Assembly: GCF_022271405.1 (NCBI RefSeq) | Contig: NZ_JAJNAL010000019.1 | Span: forward strand, 1 to 64,000 | DNA from: Rhodopseudomonas infernalis | Lineage (GTDB): Bacteria > Pseudomonadota > Alphaproteobacteria > Rhizobiales > Xanthobacteraceae | Reading direction: 5' to 3' | DNA length: 64,000 nt | In this document: positions 17,315-26,345 of the stretch, in pieces | Position numbering within the stretch: position 1 is the first letter of the stretch | Layout: each line of letters opens with the position of its first letter | Notes under the pieces: generated by a model | The model's database searches: none | Seen by the model: only the letters and a program-made list of their open reading frames with translations | What the model was told of the DNA's origin: nothing | Made by a program: the position numbers and the translations under genes

Positions 17315-18382
17315 CTAGGCCGAAAGCCCATGCTGTTTCAGCCGCCCGATCGCCTGGTCGGCGAGATCGAGTTGCTCGCCGATCCTGCGCCGCAGGCTGT
17401 CGAGATCGACACCCTCGGCGCTCTTCTGTCCCGCCATGTAGCGGGCATAGACGCCGTGGGTGATCGCGGCGCTCTTCCAGCGATTGAAGCCGACGTAGTA
17501 ATCGAGCTTCGACAGATCCCGGCCTGTGCGCGCCGCGTAGCGTTCCGCCAGCATGGTGCGGGACGGAAAGCCCGGCATCGCGGTCGGCGCTTCACCCCAC
17601 ACCCGGTCACGGTCGCTGGGATCGGGGAACTGGTTGAGCGCGTAAGCGAGATCGGCAAGCGGATCACCGAGCGTGGAAATTTCCCAGTCGACGACGGCCA
17701 CGATCGTATGATCCGAACCGGTCAGGGTGTTGTGCAGGCCATAGTCGCCGTGGACGATTCGCGCCGGGCCCTGGTCGGGCAATTGCGCGAGCAGGAATTC
17801 GCGCATGCTGTGGGCGCGCGGATCGTCGAACTTCGCCGGCTCGATCGAGGCCATCCACGACTGGTACCAGGTCTTGAGCTGGCGGCCCACGTAACTGTCT
17901 TTTTTGCCGAGATCGCCGAGGCCGACTGTGTCGGGGTCGACCGCGTGCAGATCGGCCAGCACGTCGATGAACGAATGCGCCAGCTTCTCGCGCTTTTGCT
18001 CCGGCACCAGGCGGCGTGTGTCGTCGGCGGTGTAGAGCGGCCGGCCGTCGACGTGGCCCATGATGTAGAACCGAGCGCCGGTGACGGTCGTATCGTCGCA
18101 GAAGCCGAGCGCCGCCGGCACCGGCACTGCGGTCGGCCCGAGCGCGCTGATCAGCGCCCATTCGCGCTGCATGTCATGCGCCTTCGGCAGCAGCTCACCC
18201 AGTGGCGGCCGGCGGATCACCGCCTTAAGGCCGCTAGCGTCTTCGATCATGAACGTCAGATTGGAGTGACCGCCCTGCAGCCGTGTCCACCGCAGCGGCG
18301 GTTTCAGCCCCGGCACATTGGCGCGGATCCAGGCCTCCACGGCCGGGATGTCATAGCCTGCAATCGGTTCGGTGGTCTTCAT
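17315..18382 (-). CDS. Phosphotransferase family protein, APH fold (ACAD10/11-like)
   Basis: 355 residues from the ATG at 18382, which has a good ribosome site (GAGGAG 10 bases upstream). The kinase-like fold shows LQGGHSNLTFMI near the nucleotide loop, the Brenner motif IVHGDYGLHNTL with the catalytic Asp and metal Asn, and VDWEISTLGDPLADLAY with the second metal Asp. Relatives act in fatty acid and hydroxy-acid catabolism by phosphorylating a 4-hydroxyacyl-CoA (ACAD10/11). It shares the strand with the HSD10-like dehydrogenase 99 bp downstream. Antibiotic kinase activity is less likely. Confidence 0.85.
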   Translation of the reverse strand: MKTTEPIAGYDIPAVEAWIRANVPGLKPPLRWTRLQGGHSNLTFMIEDASGLKAVIRRPPLGELLPKAHDMQREWALISALGPTAVPVPAALGFCDDTTVTGARFYIMGHVDGRPLYTADDTRRLVPEQKREKLAHSFIDVLADLHAVDPDTVGLGDLGKKDSYVGRQLKTWYQSWMASIEPAKFDDPRAHSMREFLLAQLPDQGPARIVHGDYGLHNTLTGSDHTIVAVVDWEISTLGDPLADLAYALNQFPDPSDRDRVWGEAPTAMPGFPSRTMLAERYAARTGRDLSKLDYYVGFNRWKSAAITHGVYARYMAGQKSAEGVDLDSLRRRIGEQLDLADQAIGRLKQHGLSA

Positions 18383-18714
18383 GCCGCCTTGCTCCTCGAT
18401 TGATCGCTTGCGGACCGCCCCCCTGTCGGGATCGAAATCGTTCGATGATCCCGACCGGCCACCGCCCGCTCCCGGCGTCTTGCGGCCAAGGCAATTACTT
18501 GTCAACGATGGAGCTGACGCGGCCGCACTGCAGCGCGCGTGAGATTTCCGCATCGCGGGAACATCGCTGCGGAATTTCTGACCGTGAGCATCTGTGCGCA
18601 GCGCTGGCCGAAGTCCGGTGCGTAGAGTGGACGCGCCGGCGTCGCCATAAATACGTTGAGGTCGTCAGCCACCGATGCTGCGACGCAGATGGCGTGAATC
18701 GAAAGGCAAGGGTG
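18383..18714. other. Divergent intergenic region, no gene seen
   Basis: 332 bp between the phosphotransferase gene and the GNAT gene, which point away from each other, so it should hold both promoters. A 7-base perfect inverted repeat (ttccgca at 18546-18552, tgcggaa at 18568-18574) with a 15-base spacer is the only structure noticed. Confidence 0.5.
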
Positions 18715-19287
18715 ATGAATCCGATCGAGACGCAGCGCCTTGTCTTAAGAAACTTCCGCCCGACCGATGCGGCCGATCTGTTCGCCTATCTGCACGCGCC
18801 ACGGGCGAGCTGCTTCCTGTCGATGAAGCTCGACGATCTGGCGGCTGCAGAGACAGAGGCAGCCAAGCTTAGCGCGAGCGACGAGCACATCGCCGTCTGC
18901 CTGAAGTCGACCGGCACGCTGATCGGCGACCTTTTCGCCGTGCCCGAAGACGACACCGTCGCGGTCGGGTGGAATTTCAACGCGGCGTTCGCCGGCGCCG
19001 GGTTCGCATCGGAAGCCGCGCACGCGCTGTTCGAAGACCTGTTCACGGTCAGAGGGGCCCGCCGCCTCTACGCCTATGTGGAAGACCACAACATCGCGTC
19101 GCAGCGGCTGTGCGCGCGGCTCGGCATGCGCCAGGAGGGCGTCTTCAAGGAATTCGTCTCGTTCACGACCGACCGCGACGGCCGCCCGATCTACGAGAAC
19201 ACCCTGCAGTTTGCGATGCTACGCAATGAATGGGAACAGCGTTCGTCATCTCGACACGGAGATGGACTTGAGTCCGTAGCGCCATGA
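18715..19287 (+). CDS. GNAT family N-acetyltransferase (RimJ/RimL type)
   Basis: 190 residues from the ATG at 18715; the frame is open for another 144 codons upstream but family similarity begins at MNPIETQRLVLRNF. The RimJ/RimL pattern is clear: TQRLVLRNFRPTDA at the start, VGWNFNAAFAGAGFASEA at the acetyl-CoA pyrophosphate loop region, and DHNIASQRLCARLGMRQEG near the end. It transfers an acetyl group from acetyl-CoA to an amino group, in this subfamily often a protein N terminus or an antibiotic. Substrate unknown. Confidence 0.88.
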   Translation: MNPIETQRLVLRNFRPTDAADLFAYLHAPRASCFLSMKLDDLAAAETEAAKLSASDEHIAVCLKSTGTLIGDLFAVPEDDTVAVGWNFNAAFAGAGFASEAAHALFEDLFTVRGARRLYAYVEDHNIASQRLCARLGMRQEGVFKEFVSFTTDRDGRPIYENTLQFAMLRNEWEQRSSSRHGDGLESVAP

Positions 19288-19463
19288 GGGCCACGTTGCG
19301 TTACCTGAAGAGGTGGGGGGCGACCAAACATCTTGTATGTATGCGCGAACTAACCGACGCGACAGCTGCCACGCTGCGCCCGGGGCTTCGTCCGCGCAGA
19401 CAGGCGCGAGAGCCTTCGGGTTTCAGTTCCGCACGCCCGCTTGCGGAATCCTGATTGGAGGCT

Positions 19464-19772
19464 TCAGACGTAGCGCGGAATCGGCCCGTTGTGCGGCGTC
19501 ATGCGGTCCGATAGATCGAACATGACCTCGTCGACGTAGCACCATCCCCAGCCCTCCGGCGGATCGTAGCCTTCGATGATCGGATGCTGTGTCGCGTGAA
19601 AATGCTGCGTGGCGTGCTTGTGCGGGGAATCGTCGCAACATCCGACGTGACCACAAGTTCGGCAGATCCGCAGATGCACCCAGGGGCTGCCGATCTTGAG
19701 ACATTCCTCACAGCCGAGCGCACTCGGCGTGACCGTGTGAATCCCTGCGATATGCCTGCATCCCTTCGACAT
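19464..19772 (-). CDS. UBP-type zinc finger protein
   Basis: 102 residues, essentially one ZnF-UBP domain. Ligand candidates: Cys5, His7, Cys21, Cys24, Cys37, Cys40, Cys45 or Cys46, and the cluster His51-His63. In eukaryotes this fold binds the C terminus of ubiquitin; small bacterial versions like this are widespread in proteobacteria with unknown partners. The ATG at 19772 has an AAGGA site 9 bases upstream. It lies just outside the tRNA-derived junction at 19,890, so it is the last gene of the conserved left flank. Confidence 0.88.
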   Translation of the reverse strand: MSKGCRHIAGIHTVTPSALGCEECLKIGSPWVHLRICRTCGHVGCCDDSPHKHATQHFHATQHPIIEGYDPPEGWGWCYVDEVMFDLSDRMTPHNGPIPRYV

Positions 19773-19889
19773 GCTCTATTCCTTCGTTGTGGACGAGGAT
19801 AACCGGAAGAGTTGCCGACGACTCGTCACGACCGCAGCCGCTACGTCATCTTTGGGCATGCCACATGATGGCGTAGAATCGGCCGGGAG

Positions 19890-19909
19890 TGGCGGAGAGG
19901 GAGGGATTC
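19890..19909 (-). other. 3' end of a tRNA-Ser, probable attachment-site remnant
   Basis: Read on the minus strand the 20 bases are GAATCCCTCCCTCTCCGCCA, the T-arm 3' half, acceptor strand and CCA of a bacterial tRNA-Ser whose 5' end would read GGAGAGG. The next bases (19910 onward) are not tRNA, so only the 3' end remains. A tyrosine recombinase gene starts 97 bp beyond it. This is the left duplicate made when an element integrates into the 3' end of a minus-strand tRNA gene; the intact tRNA should lie at the right end of the element. Confidence 0.75.
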
Positions 19910-20005
19910 TGCCCACCCCCTTCGCTTAAGCTACTGATGTTTCGAATTTTATCCGTGAAATAAGGCGTTCTTCCATGTCTTGGGGCTACACCAAGGGGCT
20001 CCACC

Positions 20006-21700
20006 ATGGGGAATCCGAAAATGCCGTCACCGGTCCGGAAAAGGAGCGCAGACGGGTCCGACAAGTCCGACGTCTGGTGGCTGCGCAAGAAGGTACCGGC
20101 CAAGTACCGGTCGATCGTCGGCCGGGGTGAGGTTTGGCGATCCCTCGGGACGGCGGACAGGAGGGCGGCGAGTCTTGCCTGCGCCAAGCTGAGCGCCGAA
20201 CTCGAGAAGGACTGGGCGGCTCGCCTTCACGCCGCGCAAAACTCCGGCCGCGTCCCCGCGCCGCGCGACCTCACCGCCCGCGACCTGAGCGGCTTGCAAC
20301 GGCTCGTTCATCAACAAACCCGGGATCCGCAACTTGCGAACCCGCCGGCGCGGTTCGCCTGGGGGTTCGGCATGGGCGAGCGCACTGCCGACGAACAGAT
20401 CGAGGAGATGGAGTACGACGAGGCCGACATGCTGTCCTTCCTCACCCGCAATGGCTTCGAGGTGAGCGAAGCGGATCAGCGTCGCTTTCTTCCCTTATTC
20501 CTGGAGGCGCGCCGCGAAGCCTGCCGGGACCTACATCGCGCAACACAGCTTGACTACTCGGAATCGCCGATCTTCGCGAAGTACGCCCCCGTTCCGACGC
20601 CGACCATCGACTTCCTCGAAGCTTTTGAGTTCTATTGCACGTCCGCGGGGATCAAGGGGGGGCCGACTGGTCGCACCGCCATTCGGTGGCGGCCAAAGAT
20701 CAAAGAGTTCTGCGAGTTCGTGAGCCACACCGACCTCGCCCGCATGACGACGGACGATGGCTATCGTTGGATCGACCATCTTATCGACGAACGGCACATC
20801 GCCCGAAAGTCCGTGCGGGACGTTTGGCTCGCGTCCCTGAAGGCCGTCGCCAGCTTCATGGTCGAACGCCGGAAGCTCGCAAGCAACCCGTTCTTGGGTA
20901 TCCGCGTGCGGCGAGCCGAGAAGCAAACCAAAGAGTCCAACCGGAAGGGGTTCACCGATACCCAGGCGACAGCAATCCTCACGGCCACGCTTGCCACTGC
21001 ATCGCATCTGACGACGCCCGAAACGCGCGCCGCGCGGCGCTGGGTCCCGTGGATCTGCGCCTACACGGGGGCCCGGGTGAACGAGATCACTTCTCTGTTG
21101 CCCTCAGACGTGAGGAAGGATCCCGAGACGGGTGTGGAGTGCATCTACCTCCGCCCGGAGATGACGAAGGGCGACTACATGCGGATCGTGCCGGTCCACT
21201 CCCACCTGATCGAACAGGGTCTGCTTCATTACGTCGGAGAGCGCGAACGCCTGTCGCTCCCCCTCTTTTACGATCCGCGAAGAGCTCAGGGAGATACGGA
21301 AAGGCATCCGCAATGGGGGAAGATTGCTCAGCGGCTCGCCGAATGGGTCAACCAAAATATCGGCCTCACGGGCGTAAAGCCCAACCACGGCTGGCGCCAC
21401 CGCTTCAAAAGCGTCGCTCGCCACGTCGGCATGCATTCCGAGGTGGAGAGGTTCATCACAGGCCACAACGGCTCCGACGATCCGATCGAGATCGAACGCG
21501 TGAGCATGAAGTATGGCGACGCTTGGGTGAAGACGCTAAAAAAAACGATCGAGCTCTACCCGCGGTATGAAATCGACACGCAGACCAAGGAACCGGAGCC
21601 CCATCGCCGACGCCTACGTGTGAAGAAGCAGGCAGAGACGGGCCAGGCAACGAACTCGAAGTCAGTGGCCGGCCATCGCCATCGTCGAGATCAGGTCTGA
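20006..21700 (+). CDS. Tyrosine recombinase / integrase of the tRNA-Ser element
   Basis: 564 residues. The N-terminal part (WWLRKKVPAKYRSIVG, then GEVWRSLGTADRRAA) is the arm-binding region seen in DUF6538-type integrases. A SAM-like core-binding segment follows, then the catalytic domain with Arg in YTGARVNEITSL, Lys in TKGDYMRIVPVH, the HGWRHRF block and ITGHNGSD; the nucleophile is probably the Tyr in KYGDAW. All box residues are present, so it may be active. An AAGGGG ribosome site precedes the ATG. It is oriented away from the tRNA-Ser fragment into the element. Confidence 0.92.
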   Translation: MGNPKMPSPVRKRSADGSDKSDVWWLRKKVPAKYRSIVGRGEVWRSLGTADRRAASLACAKLSAELEKDWAARLHAAQNSGRVPAPRDLTARDLSGLQRLVHQQTRDPQLANPPARFAWGFGMGERTADEQIEEMEYDEADMLSFLTRNGFEVSEADQRRFLPLFLEARREACRDLHRATQLDYSESPIFAKYAPVPTPTIDFLEAFEFYCTSAGIKGGPTGRTAIRWRPKIKEFCEFVSHTDLARMTTDDGYRWIDHLIDERHIARKSVRDVWLASLKAVASFMVERRKLASNPFLGIRVRRAEKQTKESNRKGFTDTQATAILTATLATASHLTTPETRAARRWVPWICAYTGARVNEITSLLPSDVRKDPETGVECIYLRPEMTKGDYMRIVPVHSHLIEQGLLHYVGERERLSLPLFYDPRRAQGDTERHPQWGKIAQRLAEWVNQNIGLTGVKPNHGWRHRFKSVARHVGMHSEVERFITGHNGSDDPIEIERVSMKYGDAWVKTLKKTIELYPRYEIDTQTKEPEPHRRRLRVKKQAETGQATNSKSVAGHRHRRDQV

Positions 21701-21704
21701 CACA

Positions 21705-22778
21705 ATGCCCCAGCACCTGATCAAGACCTGCTTCGACTATTCTTGCGACTTCATTCCGCGAAACTGCCGTCGGCCGAGAACGATCCTATTGAAGTCGTCC
21801 CATTTCATCGCGATTGAGGTAGTCGACGACTCGTCCGCCCCTGTCGCATTCAATATCATTCCGTCGGCCGAAGGTGCTCAGCGTTTCGGTGTTCGGTTAT
21901 CCGGCGGAGCTCTATGGTGGCCAATCTTCGGGCCGACCGGTCCGCTGACGGCCGACCAATTCCTGACTTTGGAGCGGCAGGACAGGCAGGTCTTCGACGC
22001 TCTTCTCGATCCCCTCAGTCGAACATCCCGATCTGCCGAACAAACATATGATGATTTCTTCTTTGGTAAGTCAGGCCGAGTGATCCGATCCGACCGCGAC
22101 GATCGCCGCCAACAGGTGGACTACGACGCGGCGAGGATTGCAATAATTGGCGAAATCGTTTTCGTCGAGGCCGGAGAGCCGGTCTGGTACGTAGTCCGAG
22201 ATCGATCAAGAAGTAGCGTTTACGATCTTTGTCCTGGCCACTCTTCGCTCGACCGTCGAGACGATGGTCGCTTCTCGACTCCGGGCCCCGCTCTCGGGGT
22301 CAGGCAAACGACAGCGCGCCTCGGCCGCGCCTACGGGTTGAACGAGATCGACGCGGGCCTCGAAGAATTGAGGCCCGCCGAGGTCCGCTACAGCGCCGAG
22401 GTTAGACCGACCGGCTTGTACGAGTGCAGCTCGTCATCGGATCTTTGCGCTCAGGCATTGGTCCGTTACCTGTGGGAACTCGCCTGGGGGGCACCTCAAC
22501 TACGTAAGCTCTTTCCGCAGCTAAAGAGAGCAGCACCGTCCGTTGCACCCCCGCGAGATCTTTCCTACCGCTCTGTTTTGCGGGACTTCGCATCGTCGAC
22601 TGATCCAAAAATCAACTTTCACAACATCATAGATGACGCGCGTACTATTCTTGCGCGATGGGACCGTCAGGCGACCGAGCAAGTGGACGATGACGTTATC
22701 GGACAACTTTCTTCTCGGGATTTGTTTGAAGATTCGAACAACGGACTGTCAATGCGGCAGCAAGACGTCTGCTTCTGA
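21705..22778 (+). CDS. Unrecognised protein, cargo beside the integrase
   Basis: 357 residues starting 4 bp after the integrase stop, so probably co-transcribed. No domain is recognised. There is no signal peptide or membrane helix. Visible features are acidic and charged stretches (GKSGRVIRSDRDDRRQQ), a Cys/Ser patch (LYECSSSSDLC) and a beta-rich N-terminal third (TILLKSSHFIAIEVV, VAFNIIPSA). Codon use is less GC-biased than in the flanking chromosome genes. The position directly behind an integrase suggests element cargo; the role is unknown. Confidence 0.7.
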   Translation: MPQHLIKTCFDYSCDFIPRNCRRPRTILLKSSHFIAIEVVDDSSAPVAFNIIPSAEGAQRFGVRLSGGALWWPIFGPTGPLTADQFLTLERQDRQVFDALLDPLSRTSRSAEQTYDDFFFGKSGRVIRSDRDDRRQQVDYDAARIAIIGEIVFVEAGEPVWYVVRDRSRSSVYDLCPGHSSLDRRDDGRFSTPGPALGVRQTTARLGRAYGLNEIDAGLEELRPAEVRYSAEVRPTGLYECSSSSDLCAQALVRYLWELAWGAPQLRKLFPQLKRAAPSVAPPRDLSYRSVLRDFASSTDPKINFHNIIDDARTILARWDRQATEQVDDDVIGQLSSRDLFEDSNNGLSMRQQDVCF

Positions 22779-22910
22779 CCCGAAGCGGACATCTAACCCC
22801 GGAGGTTGGGCTGAAATGCTCTCCATTGGCCCCTGTGATGCGAGAGACGAGAGCCAAGGGTTCATTGCCGATGGCGACAAGCTGCGCCCCTGGCTCACGC
22901 TCAGCCTGAA

Positions 22911-23864
22911 CTAATAGTCCCAGTACGCCGGCACCCAGCAGAACGCGTCGCCATCGACCGCGACGCGTCCGATCGACGGGAACGGCAAATGCGTGGCGAC
23001 CAGCGGCTCGCCGGTCGCGGCCACCTCGCGCAGCAGGCGGACACGGACACGGGCCGCCTCCTCCGGATCGTGCTCGAAGCCGTTGTGCCAGTCGGGCCGC
23101 TCGAAGCTGACAGGAAACACCGCATCGCCTGCGAAGGTCAGGCGCTCGCCGTTCGACGCGAGCTGAATCACACTGTGCCCGGGCGTGTGGCCGCCGGTGC
23201 GGCGGGCGACGACGCCCGGCGCCACCTCAACCTCGTCACCGAATGTGCAGAGATTCTTGCGATAGACGACGAGAAACTTCTTCGCCGTCGCCCGCAGCGC
23301 GTCCGGGAAACCGTTCGGCATTTGGGTGCGTGAGAAGTCCGGCGCCTCCCAGAAGGCGACCTCGGCGGCGGCGACATGGATGCGCAGGTCCGGGCGCAGC
23401 CGCTGCTTCACGCCGTCGATCAGCAGGCCGCCGACATGGTCCATGTGCATGTGGGTGAGCACGATGTCGGTGACCGACGGCAGATCGATCCCGGCGGCCG
23501 CCAGCCGCTGGATCAACTGGCCGGCGCGCGGCAGATGCAGGTCGGGATCGAGGCCGAGCCCGGCGTCGACCAGGATGGTCTGCTCGCCGCTGCGCAGCGC
23601 CACCGCGTTCAGCGGCCAATCGAACGCGTCCTGCGGCAGAAACTTATCGTGCAGCCAAGCCGCCCGGGCGACCGGGTCGGCGTTGTGCGCCAGCATCGCG
23701 GTCGGCAGCGGCAGCACGCCATCGCTGATCACCATCACGTCGATGTCGCCGACGCGCAGGGCGTAGCGCGACGGCACCGGCTCCTTCGATCCCGATCCGG
23801 CGACCGGCGTGATCGTCAGTTTCATCTGCGCCGGCTGCGGCTGATTGCGGACTACGAGATTCAT
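22911..23864 (-). CDS. MBL-fold metallo-hydrolase
   Basis: 317 residues with a strong ribosome site (AAAGGAG) before the ATG. The metallo-beta-lactamase fold is shown by VDAGLGLDP, the HMHMDH zinc motif at residues 138-143, GGHTPGHSVI and FAGDAVFPV, with a last His in VATHLPFP. No cleavable signal is evident. Family members hydrolyse lactones, thioesters or organophosphates; the PGHSVIQLAS arrangement is like AttM/AhlD-type quorum-quenching lactonases and methyl parathion hydrolases, so a specific substrate cannot be named. It begins a stretch of same-strand accessory genes. Confidence 0.85.
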   Translation of the reverse strand: MNLVVRNQPQPAQMKLTITPVAGSGSKEPVPSRYALRVGDIDVMVISDGVLPLPTAMLAHNADPVARAAWLHDKFLPQDAFDWPLNAVALRSGEQTILVDAGLGLDPDLHLPRAGQLIQRLAAAGIDLPSVTDIVLTHMHMDHVGGLLIDGVKQRLRPDLRIHVAAAEVAFWEAPDFSRTQMPNGFPDALRATAKKFLVVYRKNLCTFGDEVEVAPGVVARRTGGHTPGHSVIQLASNGERLTFAGDAVFPVSFERPDWHNGFEHDPEEAARVRVRLLREVAATGEPLVATHLPFPSIGRVAVDGDAFCWVPAYWDY

Positions 23865-23989
23865 GTCGTTCTCCTTTGCTCGGTGGATCTCACGACGGCC
23901 AAGTTACCGAGCGTGGCGGCGCACTGCGCCAGCGTGATTGCGGCATGTGTCGCGCAATTGTGCCGAACGCCGCGTGCCGCAACGCCGGC

Positions 23990-24736
23990 TCACACCAGTC
24001 CGAGCCCACCGTCGACCGCGAGCACCTGCCCGGTGATCCAGTCCGCGGACGGATCGGCGAGCCGCACGATCCAGGCGGCGACGTCGTCGGGAACGCCGCG
24101 GCGGCCGAGCGGAATCTGCGCCAGTTCGTCGGCCTTCACCGCTTCGGCCTGTGCGTCGGAGAGCCCCATCATGCCGGTGAGCGCGCCCGACTCGGTCGGG
24201 CCAGCGGCGACGGCATTGACGCGGATGCCGCGCGGCGCGAGTTCGAGCGCCCAGCAGCGGGTGAGATGTTCAAGCGCCGCCTTGCTGGCCGCGTAGTGCG
24301 ACAGTCCAGCGCCGGGCTTGTGACCGAACGTGCTCGAGATGTTGACGATCGCGCCACGCGTCGCGGCGAGATGCGGTAGCGCGGCGGCGGCAAGCAGGCT
24401 CGGCCCGACGACGTTGACGGCGAAAATCTGCCCGATCAGCGCGGCCGTCACGTCGGCCAGCGGCAGGATCGCGCCGGCACCGGCATTATTGACCAGCGCA
24501 TCGATCCGGCCCCAGCTGTCCAGTGCGGCGGCGACGGTGCGCTGGGCGTCGTCGGCCGACGCCACATCAGCCACCAGTGCCTTGATATTGGTGTGCAGCG
24601 CCGCGGTCTCGTCGATCGGGCCGGCGCGGCGGCCGGTGACCAGCACCCGGGCCCCGTGCTCGGCAAAGCAGAGCGCCGCGGCCCGGCCGATGCCGGAGCC
24701 GCCGCCGGTGACAATGACGACGCGATCAGTCTGCAT
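23990..24736 (-). CDS. SDR family oxidoreductase
   Basis: 248 residues from the ATG at 24736 (GGAG 8 bases upstream), overlapping the end of the MFS gene by 11 bp. Classical SDR with TGGGSGIGRA, LVNNAGAGAILP, catalytic Ser in VNISSTFGH, and YAASK. NAD(P)-dependent alcohol or ketone oxidoreductase. It probably belongs to the same transcript as the efflux pump genes upstream. Substrate unknown. Confidence 0.85.
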   Translation of the reverse strand: MQTDRVVIVTGGGSGIGRAAALCFAEHGARVLVTGRRAGPIDETAALHTNIKALVADVASADDAQRTVAAALDSWGRIDALVNNAGAGAILPLADVTAALIGQIFAVNVVGPSLLAAAALPHLAATRGAIVNISSTFGHKPGAGLSHYAASKAALEHLTRCWALELAPRGIRVNAVAAGPTESGALTGMMGLSDAQAEAVKADELAQIPLGRRGVPDDVAAWIVRLADPSADWITGQVLAVDGGLGLV

Positions 24737-26345
24737 ACACAATCTCCTTCAGGCGGGATTTGGGGACTCGGGACGCGCGCAGCTTGGCCGCGACGGTCAG
24801 CGTGATCTTGACCATGATCAGCAGCGGCGCCGCGACGACGAACAGCAGCGCGACGGACACGAACGCGGTGTCGAACGCGATCACGGTAGCCTGCGTCGCC
24901 ACGGCCCTGTTCAGGAGCCCGACCGCGGCGCGCGATGCCGCCGCCGTCTCCATACCGCGCGCAGCCAGCAGCGCCGTGATCGCGCCCAGCCGATCGTTGA
25001 CGGCGACGAGGCTGGTCGAGACGTGCGAGCCGATCACCACGAGATTGCCGGCGACCTGATGGTCGATCAGTGTCTGCAGGCCGGCGACTCCGATCAGGCC
25101 GCCGATCTGCCGACCGAGGTCGAACAGCCCGATGCCGTAGGCGCGTACGCGGTCGCCGAGATCGGCGAACGCGACAAGGGTGATCGACAGGAATAGGAAA
25201 CCGAGCCCGAAGCCGCGCAGCAGAAGCGCCGGTGTCATGTCGGCAGCGCCGCTTTCGCTGGTCGAGCCCGACAGCATCCACATCGCCGCCATCACCATCA
25301 GGATTCCGAACGGCACGGTGGCAATCGGTGGCACGCGCCAGACCTGCATGACCAGCGCCGCGACGAACAGCGAGCCAGCGAACAGCGCGCCGCTCGGCAG
25401 CAGCAGCAGGCCTGCATCGGTCGGCGGAAAGGCGAGCAGCGACACCGCGAACGACGGGATCACGTAAGCGCTGCCGAACAGCGCAGCGCCGGCGACGAAA
25501 CTGACGACGAAGGCGAAAGTGAAGTCGTCCGATCGAAAGCAGGCCAGATCGAGCAGCGCGCGCGGCCCGGCTGCGATCTGCTGCGCGACGAACAGAAACG
25601 CCGCGACTGCGCCTATCGCCGTCAACCAGACGATGCGCGGTTGCCCGAACCAGTCCCATCGGCTGCCCTGGCTGAGCACATAGCTGGCGCAGAACAGCGT
25701 GACGACGATGAGTAGCAAGCCTAGCCTGTCGAGCCGCCGACCCGCAGTGGCCGTCTGCACTGGACGGCTCCCGGCGATCAGTAGCCCCGACGCCAACATC
25801 GCGACCGGTACCACGCTGAAGAAGATCCAGCTCCAGGTCTTGTGATCGAGCAGCCAGCCCTGCAGCGCCGGCGCGATCGTCGCGGGTGCGACCACCGAGC
25901 CCAGCGCGAACAGCGCCTGCAGCAACGGCTGGCTGGACCGCGCATAGGCGGCGAACAGCAGCACCTGACCAGCAACAAGCAGCGCGCCGCCGGCGAGGCC
26001 CTGCACCACCCGCAGCGCCACCAGCAGTTCGAGCCGCGTTGTCGGCACGGCCGCGGCGCAGGCTATGCCCATCGCCAGCGTCGCGGCGGCGACGAGGCGG
26101 CGCGCATCGATGCGCTCCAGCAGCAGCGGCGCGGCGACGAAGCCGATCAGCTTGGCGGTGGTGTAGCCGACGTCGAGCCAGGCGAACTCGTCCGGCGTCG
26201 CGTAAGTGTCGCCGATGATGTCGGCGCGGCCGAGCGACAGCACCGTCCCGGCGATCGCTTCAGTCAGCGCGGCGAGGACGATGCCGAGCACCAGCGCCGA
26301 CTGGGCCAGCCGTCCGCCCTGCTCGAGCGCCGCGACGCGGCTCAC
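24726..26345 (-). CDS. MFS drug efflux transporter, DHA2/EmrB family
   Basis: 539 residues with about 14 membrane helices, the size of EmrB. Helix and loop features include GRADIIGDTYATPDEFAWLDVGYTT-type start without the cleaved signal, and LRVVQGLAGGALL, the DHA motif region in helix 5. It pairs with an EmrA-like membrane fusion protein whose gene overlaps it by 4 bp. Together they should export a hydrophobic or anionic compound across both membranes via an outer-membrane channel encoded elsewhere. Confidence 0.88.
   Translation of the reverse strand: MSRVAALEQGGRLAQSALVLGIVLAALTEAIAGTVLSLGRADIIGDTYATPDEFAWLDVGYTTAKLIGFVAAPLLLERIDARRLVAAATLAMGIACAAAVPTTRLELLVALRVVQGLAGGALLVAGQVLLFAAYARSSQPLLQALFALGSVVAPATIAPALQGWLLDHKTWSWIFFSVVPVAMLASGLLIAGSRPVQTATAGRRLDRLGLLLIVVTLFCASYVLSQGSRWDWFGQPRIVWLTAIGAVAAFLFVAQQIAAGPRALLDLACFRSDDFTFAFVVSFVAGAALFGSAYVIPSFAVSLLAFPPTDAGLLLLPSGALFAGSLFVAALVMQVWRVPPIATVPFGILMVMAAMWMLSGSTSESGAADMTPALLLRGFGLGFLFLSITLVAFADLGDRVRAYGIGLFDLGRQIGGLIGVAGLQTLIDHQVAGNLVVIGSHVSTSLVAVNDRLGAITALLAARGMETAAASRAAVGLLNRAVATQATVIAFDTAFVSVALLFVVAAPLLIMVKITLTVAAKLRASRVPKSRLKEIVYAD

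Noticed and set aside
17315-18382. Aminoglycoside resistance kinase
   Set aside because: Fold is right, but the sequence pattern and the HSD10-like neighbour fit acyl-CoA metabolism phosphotransferases better.
22779-22910. Right-hand tRNA or attachment site of the first element
   Set aside because: No copy of the 20-base tRNA-Ser end and no tRNA-like fold was found between the cargo gene and the MBL hydrolase gene.
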